64,000 bases of DNA from Bacillota bacterium (lineage in GTDB: Bacteria; Bacillota; Clostridia; Christensenellales; Aristaeellaceae): the NCBI GenBank assembly GCA_023411175.1, contig JAEYPB010000004.1, positions 10,837 through 74,836 of the forward strand, read 5' to 3'. Position numbers and translations under genes: made by a program. Positions within the stretch are counted from its first letter, which is position 1. Each line of letters opens with the position of its first letter. This document shows, in pieces, positions 51,983 through 60,376 of the stretch. The notes below the pieces were generated by a model. That model was not told where the DNA came from and made no database searches. It worked only from the letters and a program-made list of their open reading frames with translations.

Positions 51983-52978
51983 ATGAAGCGAATCGTGTCT
52001 TTCATATTGATGATCCTCATGCTGACACATATGGCGGGAAGTCTACCCGCCCTTGCGCAGGAAGCGAATCCGACGCCGCCTCCCGTATCAGGGGACGACA
52101 TCATCTTCCCGACGGAGACGGCGGAGCCGGACATTATCGTTACGGAGCTGCTTCAGGTAGAAGACCTGAACCAGACCCAGGGCCTGGACAGCAAGTGGAC
52201 GAATATCCTGCTGTTGGGCGGCGATTCCCGGGGCAAAGAGAGCTATGCACGCACGGATACGATGATCATACTGTCGGTCAACTATGAAACCAGCGAAATC
52301 AAGATGTCTTCCCTGATGCGTGACATCTGGGTCAACCTAGATGGCGTGGGCGGGGCCAAGCTCAACGCCGCCAATGTGTACGGTGGGCCGAAGATGGTGA
52401 TGCGCACGATCAACGAAAACTTCGGGCTGAACATCTCCAAGTACGCGATGATCAACCTGACCGCGCTGGCCGAGGTCATAGACAAGCTGGGCGGCGTTAA
52501 GGTCGACATCTCGCATGACGAGATGCGTTACATCAACAAATATATGCAATCCTTCGTTGTCAAGTCGCTGGATACGGCGAAACTGAGCGAATATGGCGAG
52601 GATACCCTGCTTACGGGTAACCAGGCGATGGCCTTCACACGCAACCGCTATCAGGACAACGATTACAATCGAACGGAGCGCAACCGCAGGTTGTTCGCCG
52701 CGATTGCGAAGAAGTTGCAGAACGTGGGCGACCTTTCCGCCGTCTTGGATGTGACCAACTCGCTTTTATCGTACGTGGACACCAACATCGACTTGGCGAC
52801 GCTGCTAAAGCTGGGCGCGGTAGGCCTAAAGGCGGACCTTTCCGACATCGCTCAGTTCCGCATCCCGGCGGACAATACCTTCGAGTCGGGCATGAAGGAC
52901 GGCGTCTGGTCTATTCGACTCGACTTTGAACAGAATACCCAGTTGCTCTATGACTTCATCTATGGAAGTGCCCAGTAA
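51983..52978 (+). CDS. LytR-CpsA-Psr (LCP) family glycan ligase, second copy
   Basis: A 331-residue paralog of the LCP protein at 37523. Membrane helix at the N-terminus (FILMILMLTHMAGSLPALA), then a Pro/Glu-rich spacer and the LCP core: NILLLGGDSRGKESYARTDT, SSLMRDIWVNLDG, KLNAANVYGGPKMVM and MAFTRNRYQDNDYNRTERNR. The conserved Asp/Arg residues are present. ATG 51983 follows AAGGAGAAGAG; the longer frame from 51857 would start before the promoter. The two LCP genes flank the glycan cluster, as often seen for wall-attached polymers. Confidence 0.92.
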   Translation: MKRIVSFILMILMLTHMAGSLPALAQEANPTPPPVSGDDIIFPTETAEPDIIVTELLQVEDLNQTQGLDSKWTNILLLGGDSRGKESYARTDTMIILSVNYETSEIKMSSLMRDIWVNLDGVGGAKLNAANVYGGPKMVMRTINENFGLNISKYAMINLTALAEVIDKLGGVKVDISHDEMRYINKYMQSFVVKSLDTAKLSEYGEDTLLTGNQAMAFTRNRYQDNDYNRTERNRRLFAAIAKKLQNVGDLSAVLDVTNSLLSYVDTNIDLATLLKLGAVGLKADLSDIAQFRIPADNTFESGMKDGVWSIRLDFEQNTQLLYDFIYGSAQ

Positions 52979-53018
52979 GACCCGTCGTTACAGTCACCCG
53001 TTTTGTCAATAATGACAC

Positions 53019-53050
53019 AGTAGGGAAAGCAGTTGGCTGCTTTCCCTACT
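53019..53050 (+). terminator. Terminator of the second LCP gene
   Basis: A perfect 14-bp stem (AGTAGGGAAAGCAG, 53019-53032, with 53037-53050) and a TTGG loop. Confidence 0.75.
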
Positions 53051-53157
53051 TTACATGTCTGTATTGGTATCTGAGAGCCAATGCATGATTAAATGGATGC
53101 ATTTGAAAAGGCAAAGCCGCTCCTCATAGGCGGGCCATTGGCCAGTCTATTTTTGTT

Positions 53158-53245
53158 GCACCACCAACGCCGTGTGGTGCGTTTTTGACGTAGGCCCGGC
53201 CAGATACACCTATCCCTGGCCATGATAAACGCCGTTGGTGGGCGT
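53158..53245 (+). other. Cluster of nested inverted repeats (possible structured RNA)
   Basis: GCACCAC / GTGGTGC (53158-53164 and 53174-53180) is followed by GTTTTT. CCACCAACG (53161-53169) can instead pair with CGTTGGTGG (53233-53241), enclosing a GGCCAG / CTGGCC hairpin. No ORF is present. It may be a terminator for antisense or small RNA, or an alternative-fold regulator. Confidence 0.3.
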
Positions 53246-53306
53246 GTAGGGTGTGGAAATTTCTTTTGCTTTTCTTCGCAATCGAAGGGTCCCGGAGGAA
53301 AGTTTA

Positions 53307-53732
53307 TTATCTTCCCTGCAGCGCCTTGAGCGTTTTATTGATCTCGCTGGCCTCTCTGCTGTCCAGATGCCAGCTTATCAGATTGACGGTGAGGTCAACG
53401 ATCAAAACGGCAAGCGCAAAATAGAACGTATCGCCGAAACCATGCAGAACCCCAGCCCAGTGTCCGAACGCGATCAACATCACTTCCAGCAGTACGAAGT
53501 GAAAAAGCTTGCGAATCAGCGCTTGGCGAAACGTCAGTTCCTTGCGCGAGTACGTGGCGGCGGAAGGTACAAGGCTCACCAATCCAAAGAAGAGGGGCGA
53601 AAAATACCCCTCGTAACCGAGCTTAGCCGTCGGGTCAAGGCTCAGGCCCAGGATGCCGATGGCCGCCGTCACGCAGGTCGTGATGATGAAGTACTCCATC
53701 AGGCACCGTTTCAAGAAGGCTTTCAGGCTCAT
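53307..53732 (-). CDS. DUF3021 membrane protein
   Basis: A 141-residue protein with four hydrophobic segments (YFIITTCVTAAIGILGL, FFGLVSLVPSAATY, FVLLEVMLIAFGHWAGVL and FALAVLIVDLTVNLISWHL). DUF3021 genes are characteristically paired with LytTR regulators, as here: its start overlaps the LytTR stop by 4 bases. It is thought to regulate the partner from the membrane. Confidence 0.88.
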   Translation of the reverse strand: MSLKAFLKRCLMEYFIITTCVTAAIGILGLSLDPTAKLGYEGYFSPLFFGLVSLVPSAATYSRKELTFRQALIRKLFHFVLLEVMLIAFGHWAGVLHGFGDTFYFALAVLIVDLTVNLISWHLDSREASEINKTLKALQGR

Positions 53733-54175
53733 GCTTCTTCACCCAGCAATCTTTTTTTCAGTTCCGGCACGTACTGCCGGGAGATGATGACTTCTTCTCC
53801 ATTGAACATGGTCGCCGAGAACCTGCCGTTCAGTATCGGGCGCACATAGTCTACCTTCATCAGGTTGATGACAAAGGATTTTGAACACCGGAAAAACTTC
53901 ATACCCTCATGCGCCGCTTCAAACTCATACAGCTTGCACTTGAGCTCATAAGTCTTTTTTGCGGTAGAGGCAAACACCTTGTTGTCCACCGATTCCACAT
54001 ATAAGATGTCCTGTAACGTGATCTGGCTCACACGTTCCTCGATGTATCCGGCCAACGTCGCCCCGGTGGATTTCACAAACCGGACAATGCTTTTAATATC
54101 ATCGTTTACTTCGTAGCAATGGACAATGACCTGTTCGTCCATGTCTGCGCCGATCTTCCTGATTGCAACTTTCAA
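53729..54175 (-). CDS. LytTR-family DNA-binding regulator
   Basis: A 148-residue protein with a C-terminal LytTR domain (about 50-145): ITLQDILYVESVDNKVFAST, FFRCSKSFVINLMKVDYVRP and GRFSATMFNGEEVIISRQYV. No receiver domain is present, so it is the stand-alone form found with DUF3021 partners. It probably controls its own operon. A -10 box (TATAAT, minus strand, 54283-54288) lies upstream with a weak -35. Confidence 0.92.
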   Translation of the reverse strand: MKVAIRKIGADMDEQVIVHCYEVNDDIKSIVRFVKSTGATLAGYIEERVSQITLQDILYVESVDNKVFASTAKKTYELKCKLYEFEAAHEGMKFFRCSKSFVINLMKVDYVRPILNGRFSATMFNGEEVIISRQYVPELKKRLLGEEA

Positions 54176-54282
54176 AGCGCCACCTTCAAAACGTACCGCA
54201 ACCGATTGACGCGCAAATTCCAGGCAGGGGAAAGGCGTATAAATGGCAGCGGATGTGCTATGGATTATCCGTCTATTGCACT

Positions 54283-54311
54283 ATTATAGCTTAAACGGGT
54301 AACGCCATCCA
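54283..54311 (-). promoter_or_regulatory. Possible promoter of the LytTR-DUF3021 operon
   Basis: Minus-strand TATAAT (54283-54288); the -35 at 17-base spacing is only TGGATG (54306-54311). Confidence 0.4.
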
Positions 54312-54465
54312 GCGCAATGACAGTCACAACTGAAATTTCTCAAACCGCGACAGATAATTTGGGGATCATGTTCGAAGGAAGTATGAGATGGCGTGTTTTC
54401 ATGGGTTCATCCCATACCCCTCATCATGTCCTGATCCCACCTTCAACAGCCGTATGATGGCAGCT

Positions 54466-55761
54466 TCAATATGCCGATTGCAGATGCAGGTCCGCGCCGC
54501 CCTTCAGCGTATGGTTGAAGAACTCCAGCACAACTTGGTTCATCGTCTCGATGCAGTAGCGGCTGTCTACCTGTCCGGTGCCGAGCAACTGTGCCAGCGT
54601 CGGAGAAAAGAGCGGAAGGTCGGTAAAATTCAGATGACCGGAACCGTGGATTACCACATCATACTTCTCCGAGGCATGTGCGCTGGCGGACAGGTTGTCA
54701 TAGGCGGTTCCCAGTTGGCGGGCCTCCTCATAATGGTCTTCATTGTACAGGTTCAGAAGAGGAACCGGGTAAGGCATATCATTCAGGACAGAGCGTCCGT
54801 CCTCAAACGCGACTTCTTCGCCGAACATGGTGCCGTCGATCACAGCCACAGCGTCCACATCTGGGCGGTCCCTGCCCAATTTCGCGGCCGTCGCGCCACC
54901 GAGCGAATGGCCGGATATCCCTATTTTATCCGGGTCGACCAATGAGCAAATAGCTTCGGGCACATCATTGCGCAGTGTTGCATCGAGGACAAAACTCATA
55001 TCAGCGGTACGCAGCGCCAGCCATTCGTGGGTTTTTTCGTAAGACGTCTTTTCATCATACACGCCGTTGGTGATATTGACCGCATCGTTTAGGAAGTCCA
55101 GATTGACCAGTGTGCTGCTTCCGTCCATATGCCGGGCAAAAAAGGAATGGTAGCTGTGGTCGATGCTGCAAACAACATACCCATTGCTGGCAAGGTCTTC
55201 AAACGTCGAAAGATTGCCGCCGCGAAAACCAAATGCGCCATGAGAAAAGACAACCAATGGGAACGTATCTGTGTCTTCTGCGGCGGACGGATACCAGAAC
55301 TGTACGGTCAACTTTCGGCTCTCGCCCGACGGAGAGAACGGATCGACGCGCGATTCGTCCACAAGTGTCACGCTTTGGGTATCCACGTCAAAGGAGCCGG
55401 TGGGCGCGATTTCCTTGAACTGCGGAAACAGGACGCCGGGGAGGATGCAAAACGAGACGAGCAAGCATCCACTAATACAGGAAAGTACAACACGGAACCC
55501 TCGATATTGTTTTTCCTTTTTTGTGTGCCGTGCAAAATACGAGGCGCTGAAGCCAGCCAAGACAGCCAACAGCAAGAACAAGCCCATCCAACGGAATCCC
55601 CACCAATAGACACCAGCGATCGTCAATAGAGAAAATGTGGTGAACGCGGCGATCCGAGCAAAGTGCGTTGCCTGGGGTTGCCAGTTTTTTGTTGATATTC
55701 GAAGGATAAGAAACGCGACCTGCATACCAAATGCAACAACTAAAGTAATGATTCCGAGCAT
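54466..55761 (-). CDS. Membrane-anchored alpha/beta hydrolase (PAF-acetylhydrolase-like)
   Basis: A 431-residue protein with three or four N-terminal transmembrane helices (about 1-105) and an extracytoplasmic alpha/beta hydrolase domain. LTVQFWYPSA and VVFSHGAFGFRGG (oxyanion region) precede the nucleophile elbow GISGHSLGGATAAKLG. An Asp follows in AVIDGTMFGE and the catalytic His is probably in VIHGSGHLNFTDLP. It resembles platelet-activating-factor acetylhydrolase and dienelactone hydrolase-like proteins. The lipid substrate is unknown. ATG 55761 has GGGAG 8 bases upstream; monocistronic with promoter at 55795-55823. Confidence 0.88.
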   Translation of the reverse strand: MLGIITLVVAFGMQVAFLILRISTKNWQPQATHFARIAAFTTFSLLTIAGVYWWGFRWMGLFLLLAVLAGFSASYFARHTKKEKQYRGFRVVLSCISGCLLVSFCILPGVLFPQFKEIAPTGSFDVDTQSVTLVDESRVDPFSPSGESRKLTVQFWYPSAAEDTDTFPLVVFSHGAFGFRGGNLSTFEDLASNGYVVCSIDHSYHSFFARHMDGSSTLVNLDFLNDAVNITNGVYDEKTSYEKTHEWLALRTADMSFVLDATLRNDVPEAICSLVDPDKIGISGHSLGGATAAKLGRDRPDVDAVAVIDGTMFGEEVAFEDGRSVLNDMPYPVPLLNLYNEDHYEEARQLGTAYDNLSASAHASEKYDVVIHGSGHLNFTDLPLFSPTLAQLLGTGQVDSRYCIETMNQVVLEFFNHTLKGGADLHLQSAY

Positions 55762-55794
55762 AAACGGCACTCCCTTTCGTCTGTCATCGGGAGC

Positions 55795-55823
55795 AGTATA
55801 GTTCATTTGCATGGGCTGTTCAA
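55795..55823 (-). promoter_or_regulatory. Promoter of the alpha/beta hydrolase gene
   Basis: Minus-strand TTGAAC (55818-55823), 17 bases, TATACT (55795-55800). The remaining sequence to the hairpin at 56041 holds no ORF that I support. Confidence 0.65.
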
Positions 55824-56040
55824 TGGATTCACAGGCGAGTTGCGTTTATGGGACGTAAGTTGCGCAAAGGCCCAAAATCAATGTTTTTACGTCGTGGATG
55901 AATCATTGCACGATTACACGGGAGAGGAATACACGGCGCGGACAGGCGGTGAAAAAAAGCACCTCGAAGAACTCAAAAACACACGATCTTCATAGGCGCA
56001 AAAAGAGCGTCGAGAGCCCGGTATTTCAGGGGAGATTTGA

Positions 56041-56074
56041 CAAATAAGCCCACCGCAACCGGTGAGCTTATTTG
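56041..56074 (-). terminator. Hairpin downstream of tRNA-Val
   Basis: A 15-bp stem with one G-T pair (56041-56055 / 56060-56074, loop CAAC), 22 bases after the tRNA 3' end on the minus strand. The flanks are AT-rich but without a long T-run. Confidence 0.55.
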
Positions 56075-56096
56075 CACCAACTAATGTCGGTATCCA

Positions 56097-56173
56097 TGGT
56101 GGGGTTAAATGGGCTCGAACCATCGACCTTTACGATGTCAACGTAACGCTCTAACCAACTGAGCTATAACCCC
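56097..56173 (-). tRNA. tRNA-Val, anticodon GAC
   Basis: A complete cloverleaf on the minus strand. The 7-bp acceptor stem pairs GGGGTTA with TAACCCC, the D-arm is GCTC/GAGC, and the anticodon stem TTACG/CGTAA carries loop TTGACAT with anticodon GAC. The T-arm has TTCGAGC. The discriminator A and CCA end are encoded. Total 77 bases. It stands alone between the hydrolase gene and the DUF1622 gene, with its own strong promoter. Confidence 0.97.
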
Positions 56174-56185
56174 GAACGCCTGTAG

Positions 56186-56215
56186 ATTATAGCGTATCCT
56201 GTGGGTGTCTGTCAA
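56186..56215 (-). promoter_or_regulatory. Promoter of tRNA-Val
   Basis: Minus-strand TTGACA (56210-56215), 18 bases, TATAAT (56186-56191): consensus boxes. A perfect 14-base palindrome CGAGAAATTTCTCG (56226-56239) lies just upstream. Confidence 0.8.
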
Positions 56216-56293
56216 GTGGTTTCCGCGAGAAATTTCTCGGATGCGCTTTTTGAAGAAAAATAGAGGCAGAACAGCGGCGGCCGAATTTTGTGA

Positions 56294-56322
56294 TTGCCGG
56301 AAAGCGCCGTTACAGGTATAAT
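56294..56322 (+). promoter_or_regulatory. Promoter of the DUF1622 gene
   Basis: TTGCCG (56294-56299), 17 bases, TATAAT (56317-56322), 24 bases before ATG 56346. Confidence 0.7.
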
Positions 56323-56345
56323 GGGCGCAAAGGGGTTGATAACGG

Positions 56346-56699
56346 ATGGAGGCTTTCGCGCTGCAAGCGGAGCATTGGTTCTATTCGCTGGCGCAGTTGG
56401 GTGTGGTGGCGCTGGAATTCTGCGGCGTGGTGGTGGTGCTCATCACGTCGGTCAAGGCGCTGATCGGCTTTTTCCGCAAGGACGCGCACGTCCGCCTCAG
56501 TTTGGCGGAGGGCATCGCGCTGGGCCTGGAATTCAAGCTGGGCGGCGAGGTGCTGCGCACCACCATCGTCCGGGACTGGAGCGAGTTGGGGATTCTTGGA
56601 GCGATCATCCTTTTGCGCGGCGCGCTGACGCTCCTGCTCCACTGGGAGATCAAGCACGAGGAGATTCGCTGCGGCCCGCTTCCCATTGACAGAGCATAA
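56346..56699 (+). CDS. DUF1622 small membrane protein
   Basis: A 117-residue protein with two or three membrane helices. FYSLAQLGVVALEFCGVVVV is followed by a cytoplasmic stretch with RLSLAEGIALGLEFKLGGEV and LRTTIVRDWSELGILGAIIL, the DUF1622 pattern. Function is unknown. The ribosome site is weak (GGGGTTGATAACGG), so a low or regulated level is possible. The next gene starts 52 bases later. Confidence 0.88.
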   Translation: MEAFALQAEHWFYSLAQLGVVALEFCGVVVVLITSVKALIGFFRKDAHVRLSLAEGIALGLEFKLGGEVLRTTIVRDWSELGILGAIILLRGALTLLLHWEIKHEEIRCGPLPIDRA

Positions 56700-56750
56700 A
56701 TTGGAACTTTTCGCGTATGGATAGAAGTCTATATGTCAGGAGGGATGCTT

Positions 56751-57272
56751 ATGAAACGCGTTTGGCCCATCTTGGTTGTCCTGATTCTCGGCATGTTCTT
56801 GATCGGGCAGGCGGAAGAGCTGCCCCAGACCCTGGACCGCAGCGTCCCGCTGGAGGGCGTGGACGAGGCGCGCACCTACACGCTGGTGAAGGATTCGGCG
56901 GGCAGGTACGCCATCTACATCGACGAAGGGTTCTATGAGGCTGTGCAGGCCGAAGACGTCATGACCATTCAGCAGAAGGGCGGCGGCGCGCAGATGACGC
57001 TGACCGTCTCAGACGGGACCCCGGAAGAACTTCGGGACGCCATCGTGACGCCCGAAATCGAGCAGGACGAGTCCTTCTGGGAAGAGGAGTTCGACACACC
57101 GCAGCCCGGCTGCAGCGCCGTGTTTGACGAGAACGGCAAGTCCCGTTCGCTCTACTGGTTCGACATGGGCGGCGGCAAGACGCTGACGGCCGAGTTCTCG
57201 CTCCTTCCCGAGGAGCAGGAAGGCCACGGCGTGCGCATGTGGGACATGCTTGAGACGCTGGTTTTCTTCTAA
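56751..57272 (+). CDS. Hypothetical secreted protein
   Basis: A 173-residue protein with a signal peptide (VWPILVVLILGMFLIGQAEE), then about 145 residues with no family I recognise. The region AIYIDEGFYEAVQAEDVMTI and an acidic patch (EIEQDESFWEEEFDTPQP) are visible; the C-terminus (LYWFDMGGGKTLTAEFSL) looks beta-rich. ATG 56751 has AGGAGGG 6 bases upstream; ATG 56745 would touch it. Followed by an intrinsic terminator. Confidence 0.72.
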   Translation: MKRVWPILVVLILGMFLIGQAEELPQTLDRSVPLEGVDEARTYTLVKDSAGRYAIYIDEGFYEAVQAEDVMTIQQKGGGAQMTLTVSDGTPEELRDAIVTPEIEQDESFWEEEFDTPQPGCSAVFDENGKSRSLYWFDMGGGKTLTAEFSLLPEEQEGHGVRMWDMLETLVFF

Positions 57273-57289
57273 CCCCCTCTGTGCCTGAG

Positions 57290-57339
57290 ATCCGCCCGCC
57301 GAATTAATCATCCCATGATTTACAAGGCGGGCGGATTTT
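57290..57339 (+). terminator. Intrinsic terminator
   Basis: An 11-bp stem (ATCCGCCCGCC, 57290-57300, with 57326-57336), 25-base loop, then TTT; it ends the secreted-protein transcript before the HAD phosphatase gene. Confidence 0.65.
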
Positions 57340-57369
57340 GTTATGCTCTGGCGTAAAGGGTGTGAAAAG

Positions 57370-58023
57370 ATGACCATCAAGGCGATCCTATTTGATTTGG
57401 ACGGAACGCTCCTCGATACGCTGGACGACCTGACCGACAGCGTCAACCACATGCTCTCCGGCTTCGGCTACCCCACGCGCTCGCGGGAGTACGTGCGGCA
57501 GGCGGTGGGCAACGGCGTTCGGAAACTGATCGTCCGGGCGCTACCGGGCGGCGAGGATGAGGCGCGCGTCAACGAGTGCCTCCAGGCCTTCCGGGCCCAC
57601 TACGGCGAAAACCTAGACAACAAGACGCGTCCCTACCCTGGCGTAATGGAGGCGCTGAGCGCCTTGAAGCGCGAGGGCATCGCCGTCGGCGTGGTTTCCA
57701 ACAAGTACGATGGCGCGGTAAAAGCGCTCAGCGAAAAGCACTTTGGGGACCTGGTTCAAGTCGCGGTTGGCGAGCGGCCGGGCGTCATGCGCAAGCCTGC
57801 GCCTGACAGCGTGTTCGAGGCCATGCGCTGCCTCGGCGCGGAAAAGGAGACCACCCTCTACGTGGGAGATTCCGATGTCGATGTCGAAACCGCGCATAAC
57901 GCCGGCCTCCGGTGCGTGGGTGTTTCCTGGGGCTTTCGCCCGAGGGAGAGCCTTTTGCAGGCGGGCGCCGACGCGGTGATCGACGATGTCGCCGCCCTTG
58001 TTCCGGCGGCGCTCGCGCTGTGA
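57370..58023 (+). CDS. HAD-family phosphatase (phosphoglycolate phosphatase-like)
   Basis: A 217-residue HAD hydrolase with motif I ILFDLDGTLLDTLDDL (nucleophile Asp and second Asp), a helical cap (about 15-85), motif II VGVVSNK and motif III-IV RKPAPDSVFEAM with YVGDSDVDVETA. The family includes phosphoglycolate and pyrophosphatase-type enzymes; specificity is not certain. ATG 57370 begins the domain. The stop overlaps the next start by 4 bases (GTGA). Confidence 0.93.
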   Translation: MTIKAILFDLDGTLLDTLDDLTDSVNHMLSGFGYPTRSREYVRQAVGNGVRKLIVRALPGGEDEARVNECLQAFRAHYGENLDNKTRPYPGVMEALSALKREGIAVGVVSNKYDGAVKALSEKHFGDLVQVAVGERPGVMRKPAPDSVFEAMRCLGAEKETTLYVGDSDVDVETAHNAGLRCVGVSWGFRPRESLLQAGADAVIDDVAALVPAALAL

Positions 58024-58643
58024 AGCGGCGGGTACTGATTCTGATTGTCGCGGCGGCGCTGATTGCGCTGGCCGCCGACCATGTGCGCCATACAATGGAA
58101 AGAAACGCCTATGGGAAACTGGAAATTCCGCTGATGCTGCAGACAGACTACCGGGAGGCGGTCTGCGTGATCGGCGGGCAAAAAAAGTCGGTCGCCACCA
58201 GCGGCTGCGGCGCGGTGTGCATTGCGATGGCGGCCTATGTGCTGGTGGACTCCGCGGAAACCCCCGCCACGCTGTTCCAGTGGGCTTATGACAACGGGCT
58301 CTATTTCGGCGACGGGCTGGGGCATGAGGCAATGGTCAAAATCGCCGCCCGCGCCGGGCTCCGGGGGGAATGGATCGAGAACAGCGAGGAGCGCGTTCTT
58401 GCGGCGCTGGAGGCGGGGCATCCGGTGGTGGCCCATATGGGGCGGGGCACGTTCACGAGGAACGGCCATTACATCCTCCTCTACGGCGTGGACGGGGAAG
58501 GGCTCATCCGCGTCAACGATCCATACAGCCCCGAGCGCAGCGAAGAGACCTATCCGCTGGAGCTGATTCTGAAGGAAGTCAAGACCACGGACGCCTTTAT
58601 GGAGCTGCACCGGGGTTCGGACCGGGCGCTTAGGTTGTTCTAG
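58020..58643 (+). CDS. Membrane-anchored C39-type cysteine peptidase-like protein
   Basis: A 207-residue protein with an N-terminal hydrophobic segment (VLILIVAAALIALAADHV) and a C39_2 papain-like domain. Catalytic Cys in TSGCGAVCIAMAAYV, His in NGHYILLYGVDGEG and Asp in RVNDPYSPERS: the triad is complete. The start is GTG 58020, overlapping the phosphatase stop. The substrate could be a secreted peptide, but no leader peptide or ABC exporter gene is nearby. Confidence 0.85.
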   Translation: MKRRVLILIVAAALIALAADHVRHTMERNAYGKLEIPLMLQTDYREAVCVIGGQKKSVATSGCGAVCIAMAAYVLVDSAETPATLFQWAYDNGLYFGDGLGHEAMVKIAARAGLRGEWIENSEERVLAALEAGHPVVAHMGRGTFTRNGHYILLYGVDGEGLIRVNDPYSPERSEETYPLELILKEVKTTDAFMELHRGSDRALRLF

Positions 58644-58947
58644 CGCGGTGGAAATTGCGGCATGCTTTGCCCGGCGGAGACAAAGGGCCACCCCTGAAGC
58701 TTTCTGGAGCTTCCGGGAAGCGCATGGCAAAGGGATTCTTCTTGCGCCGGAAATCGCTTCCGGCGTACACGCAGACAGGAGCGATTCAAGCCTTGGCAGG
58801 GGTTTTCGGCATACAGCTTCTTGCGACGGGCTGAGGCCCTTGAGATATTTTGGGGTCCGACATTCCAAACAGAGGGAGTTTTTGGGCCCGGCGGCGCGAA
58901 TTCGCAATTTCTGGTGTAATAAATATTCATATTTAATCATTTCGCCA
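58644..58947. other. Intergenic region before the Liv operon
   Basis: About 300 bases with no supported ORF. One 8-bp hairpin (CGCCGGAA / TTCCGGCG, 58745-58765) may terminate the peptidase transcript, but it lacks a T-run. Confidence 0.35.
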
Positions 58948-58977
58948 TTGAAATAGAGCGCGATATGAGACTATAAT
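58948..58977 (+). promoter_or_regulatory. Promoter of the Liv operon
   Basis: TTGAAA (58948-58953), 18 bases, TATAAT (58972-58977). Confidence 0.7.
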
Positions 58978-59035
58978 GAGACATTGCCGAATCAGGGGCT
59001 CTCAGTAGAGCACCCGCCAAAGGAGGTTACCCTAC

Positions 59036-60163
59036 ATGAAGAAAGTCTTTGCCCTTATCCTCGCGCTGTCGCTCGCGCTGGGCGCGACCTCCGTTGCCCT
59101 CGCCGATACCATCAAGATCGGCGGCATTGCACCGCTGACCGGCGCTGTCTCCGCTTATGGCCTTCTGGTGCAGGCCGGCGTGGATCTTGCGGTCGACGAG
59201 TTCAATGCAAATGGTGGCCTTCTTGGCAACCAGATCGAGATCATCTGGCTGGACGATACCCATGACGCCGTTGAGGCCACCAACGCCTACAACCAGCTGG
59301 TGTCCAGCGGCATCGCTGCGCTGATCGGCCCCGTCACCACCACCCCGACGCTGGCCGTCGCCGAGCGCGCCGCCGCGGACAACATGCCCATGATCACCGC
59401 GTCGGCCACCGCCTACGCTGTGACCGACGCCGGCGCCAACGTGTTCCGCGCCTGCTTCCTCGACCCCTTCCAGGCCGAGCTGATGGCGCAGTACGCCGCC
59501 GATAACCTGAGCGCGAAGAAGGTCGCGGTGCTGTATGACAACACCAACGACTACTCCATCGGCATGTCCGACGCCTTCCAGGCCAAGGCGAAGGCGCTGG
59601 GTCTCGAGGTCGTGGCGGCCGAGTCCGCCAAGGGCGGAGACGCCGACTACACCCCGCAGCTGACCAAGATCGCCGATGCGCAGCCCGAAGCCGTGTTTGT
59701 GTGCTACTACTATGAGGACGCCGCGCTGGTGCTCCGCCAGGCGGTTGACGTGGGCCTCGAAGCAACCATGATGGGCGCCGACGGCTGGGGCAGCATCGAA
59801 AAGCAGCTGGCCGATGCGCCGGAGCTTCTGAACAATGCCGTGTACTGCGATTCCTTCTCCACCGCCGACGACAGCCCGGTCGCCCAGTCCTTCGTCAAGG
59901 CGTTCACCGAGAAGTACGGCAATGAGCCCGCCGGCTTCAACGCGCTGGGCTACGACGCCGCGAAGATCATGTTCACCGCCATCAATGCCGCCGGTTCCAC
60001 CGACAAGGACGCCATCATCGCGCAGCTGAAGGCCACCGACCTCGATTGCGCCACCGGCCGCATCACCTTCAACGATCACAACGACCCGATCAAGTCCGCT
60101 TTCATCATGGGCTTCGAGAACGGCGTGCCCGCGCTGGTCACCCGCATCGATCCCGCCAAGTAA
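59036..60163 (+). CDS. livJ: Branched-chain amino acid ABC transporter, substrate-binding protein
   Basis: A 375-residue periplasmic-binding-type protein (PF13458/Peripla_BP_6). Signal sequence VFALILALSLALGATSVALA without a clear lipobox Cys, then TIKIGGIAPLTGAVSAYG, VDEFNANGGLLGNQIEIIWL and GPVTTTPTLAVAER. It would bind leucine, isoleucine or valine (or related amino acids) outside the cell. First gene of the operon; AGGAGG precedes the ATG. The downstream gap holds hairpins that may dampen readthrough, so the binding protein is made in excess of the permease. Confidence 0.94.
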   Translation: MKKVFALILALSLALGATSVALADTIKIGGIAPLTGAVSAYGLLVQAGVDLAVDEFNANGGLLGNQIEIIWLDDTHDAVEATNAYNQLVSSGIAALIGPVTTTPTLAVAERAAADNMPMITASATAYAVTDAGANVFRACFLDPFQAELMAQYAADNLSAKKVAVLYDNTNDYSIGMSDAFQAKAKALGLEVVAAESAKGGDADYTPQLTKIADAQPEAVFVCYYYEDAALVLRQAVDVGLEATMMGADGWGSIEKQLADAPELLNNAVYCDSFSTADDSPVAQSFVKAFTEKYGNEPAGFNALGYDAAKIMFTAINAAGSTDKDAIIAQLKATDLDCATGRITFNDHNDPIKSAFIMGFENGVPALVTRIDPAK

Positions 60164-60181
60164 TCCTCGAATTTCATACCG

Positions 60182-60280
60182 GCGGAGGGCGAGCGTTCGC
60201 CCTCCGCGCAGATTATCAAGGAAGCCCGCGCAGGGTGCAATCGTTCCCGGCGGCGCGTACGCCGGGAACGCTGTTTCTTT
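60182..60280 (+). terminator. Hairpins after livJ, with partial terminator
   Basis: An 11-bp stem GCGGAGGGCGA / TCGCCCTCCGC (60182-60192 / 60197-60207), then an 11-bp stem CGTTCCCGGCG / CGCCGGGAACG (60242-60252 / 60260-60270) followed by CTGTTTCTTT. The second fits an attenuating terminator. Confidence 0.55.
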
Positions 60281-60376
60281 CCGCCAGTGACGCGCACTCG
60301 CGGAAGAAAAGGGTTTCCGGCTTCAGAAGTTTTGATCCCTTTGCGTCCGAAAGCCGTGAGGCTTTCGACGCCCGGG

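Noticed and set aside
55807..55995. 62-codon plus-strand ORF
   Set aside because: No ribosome site, and it overlaps the promoter of the divergent hydrolase gene.
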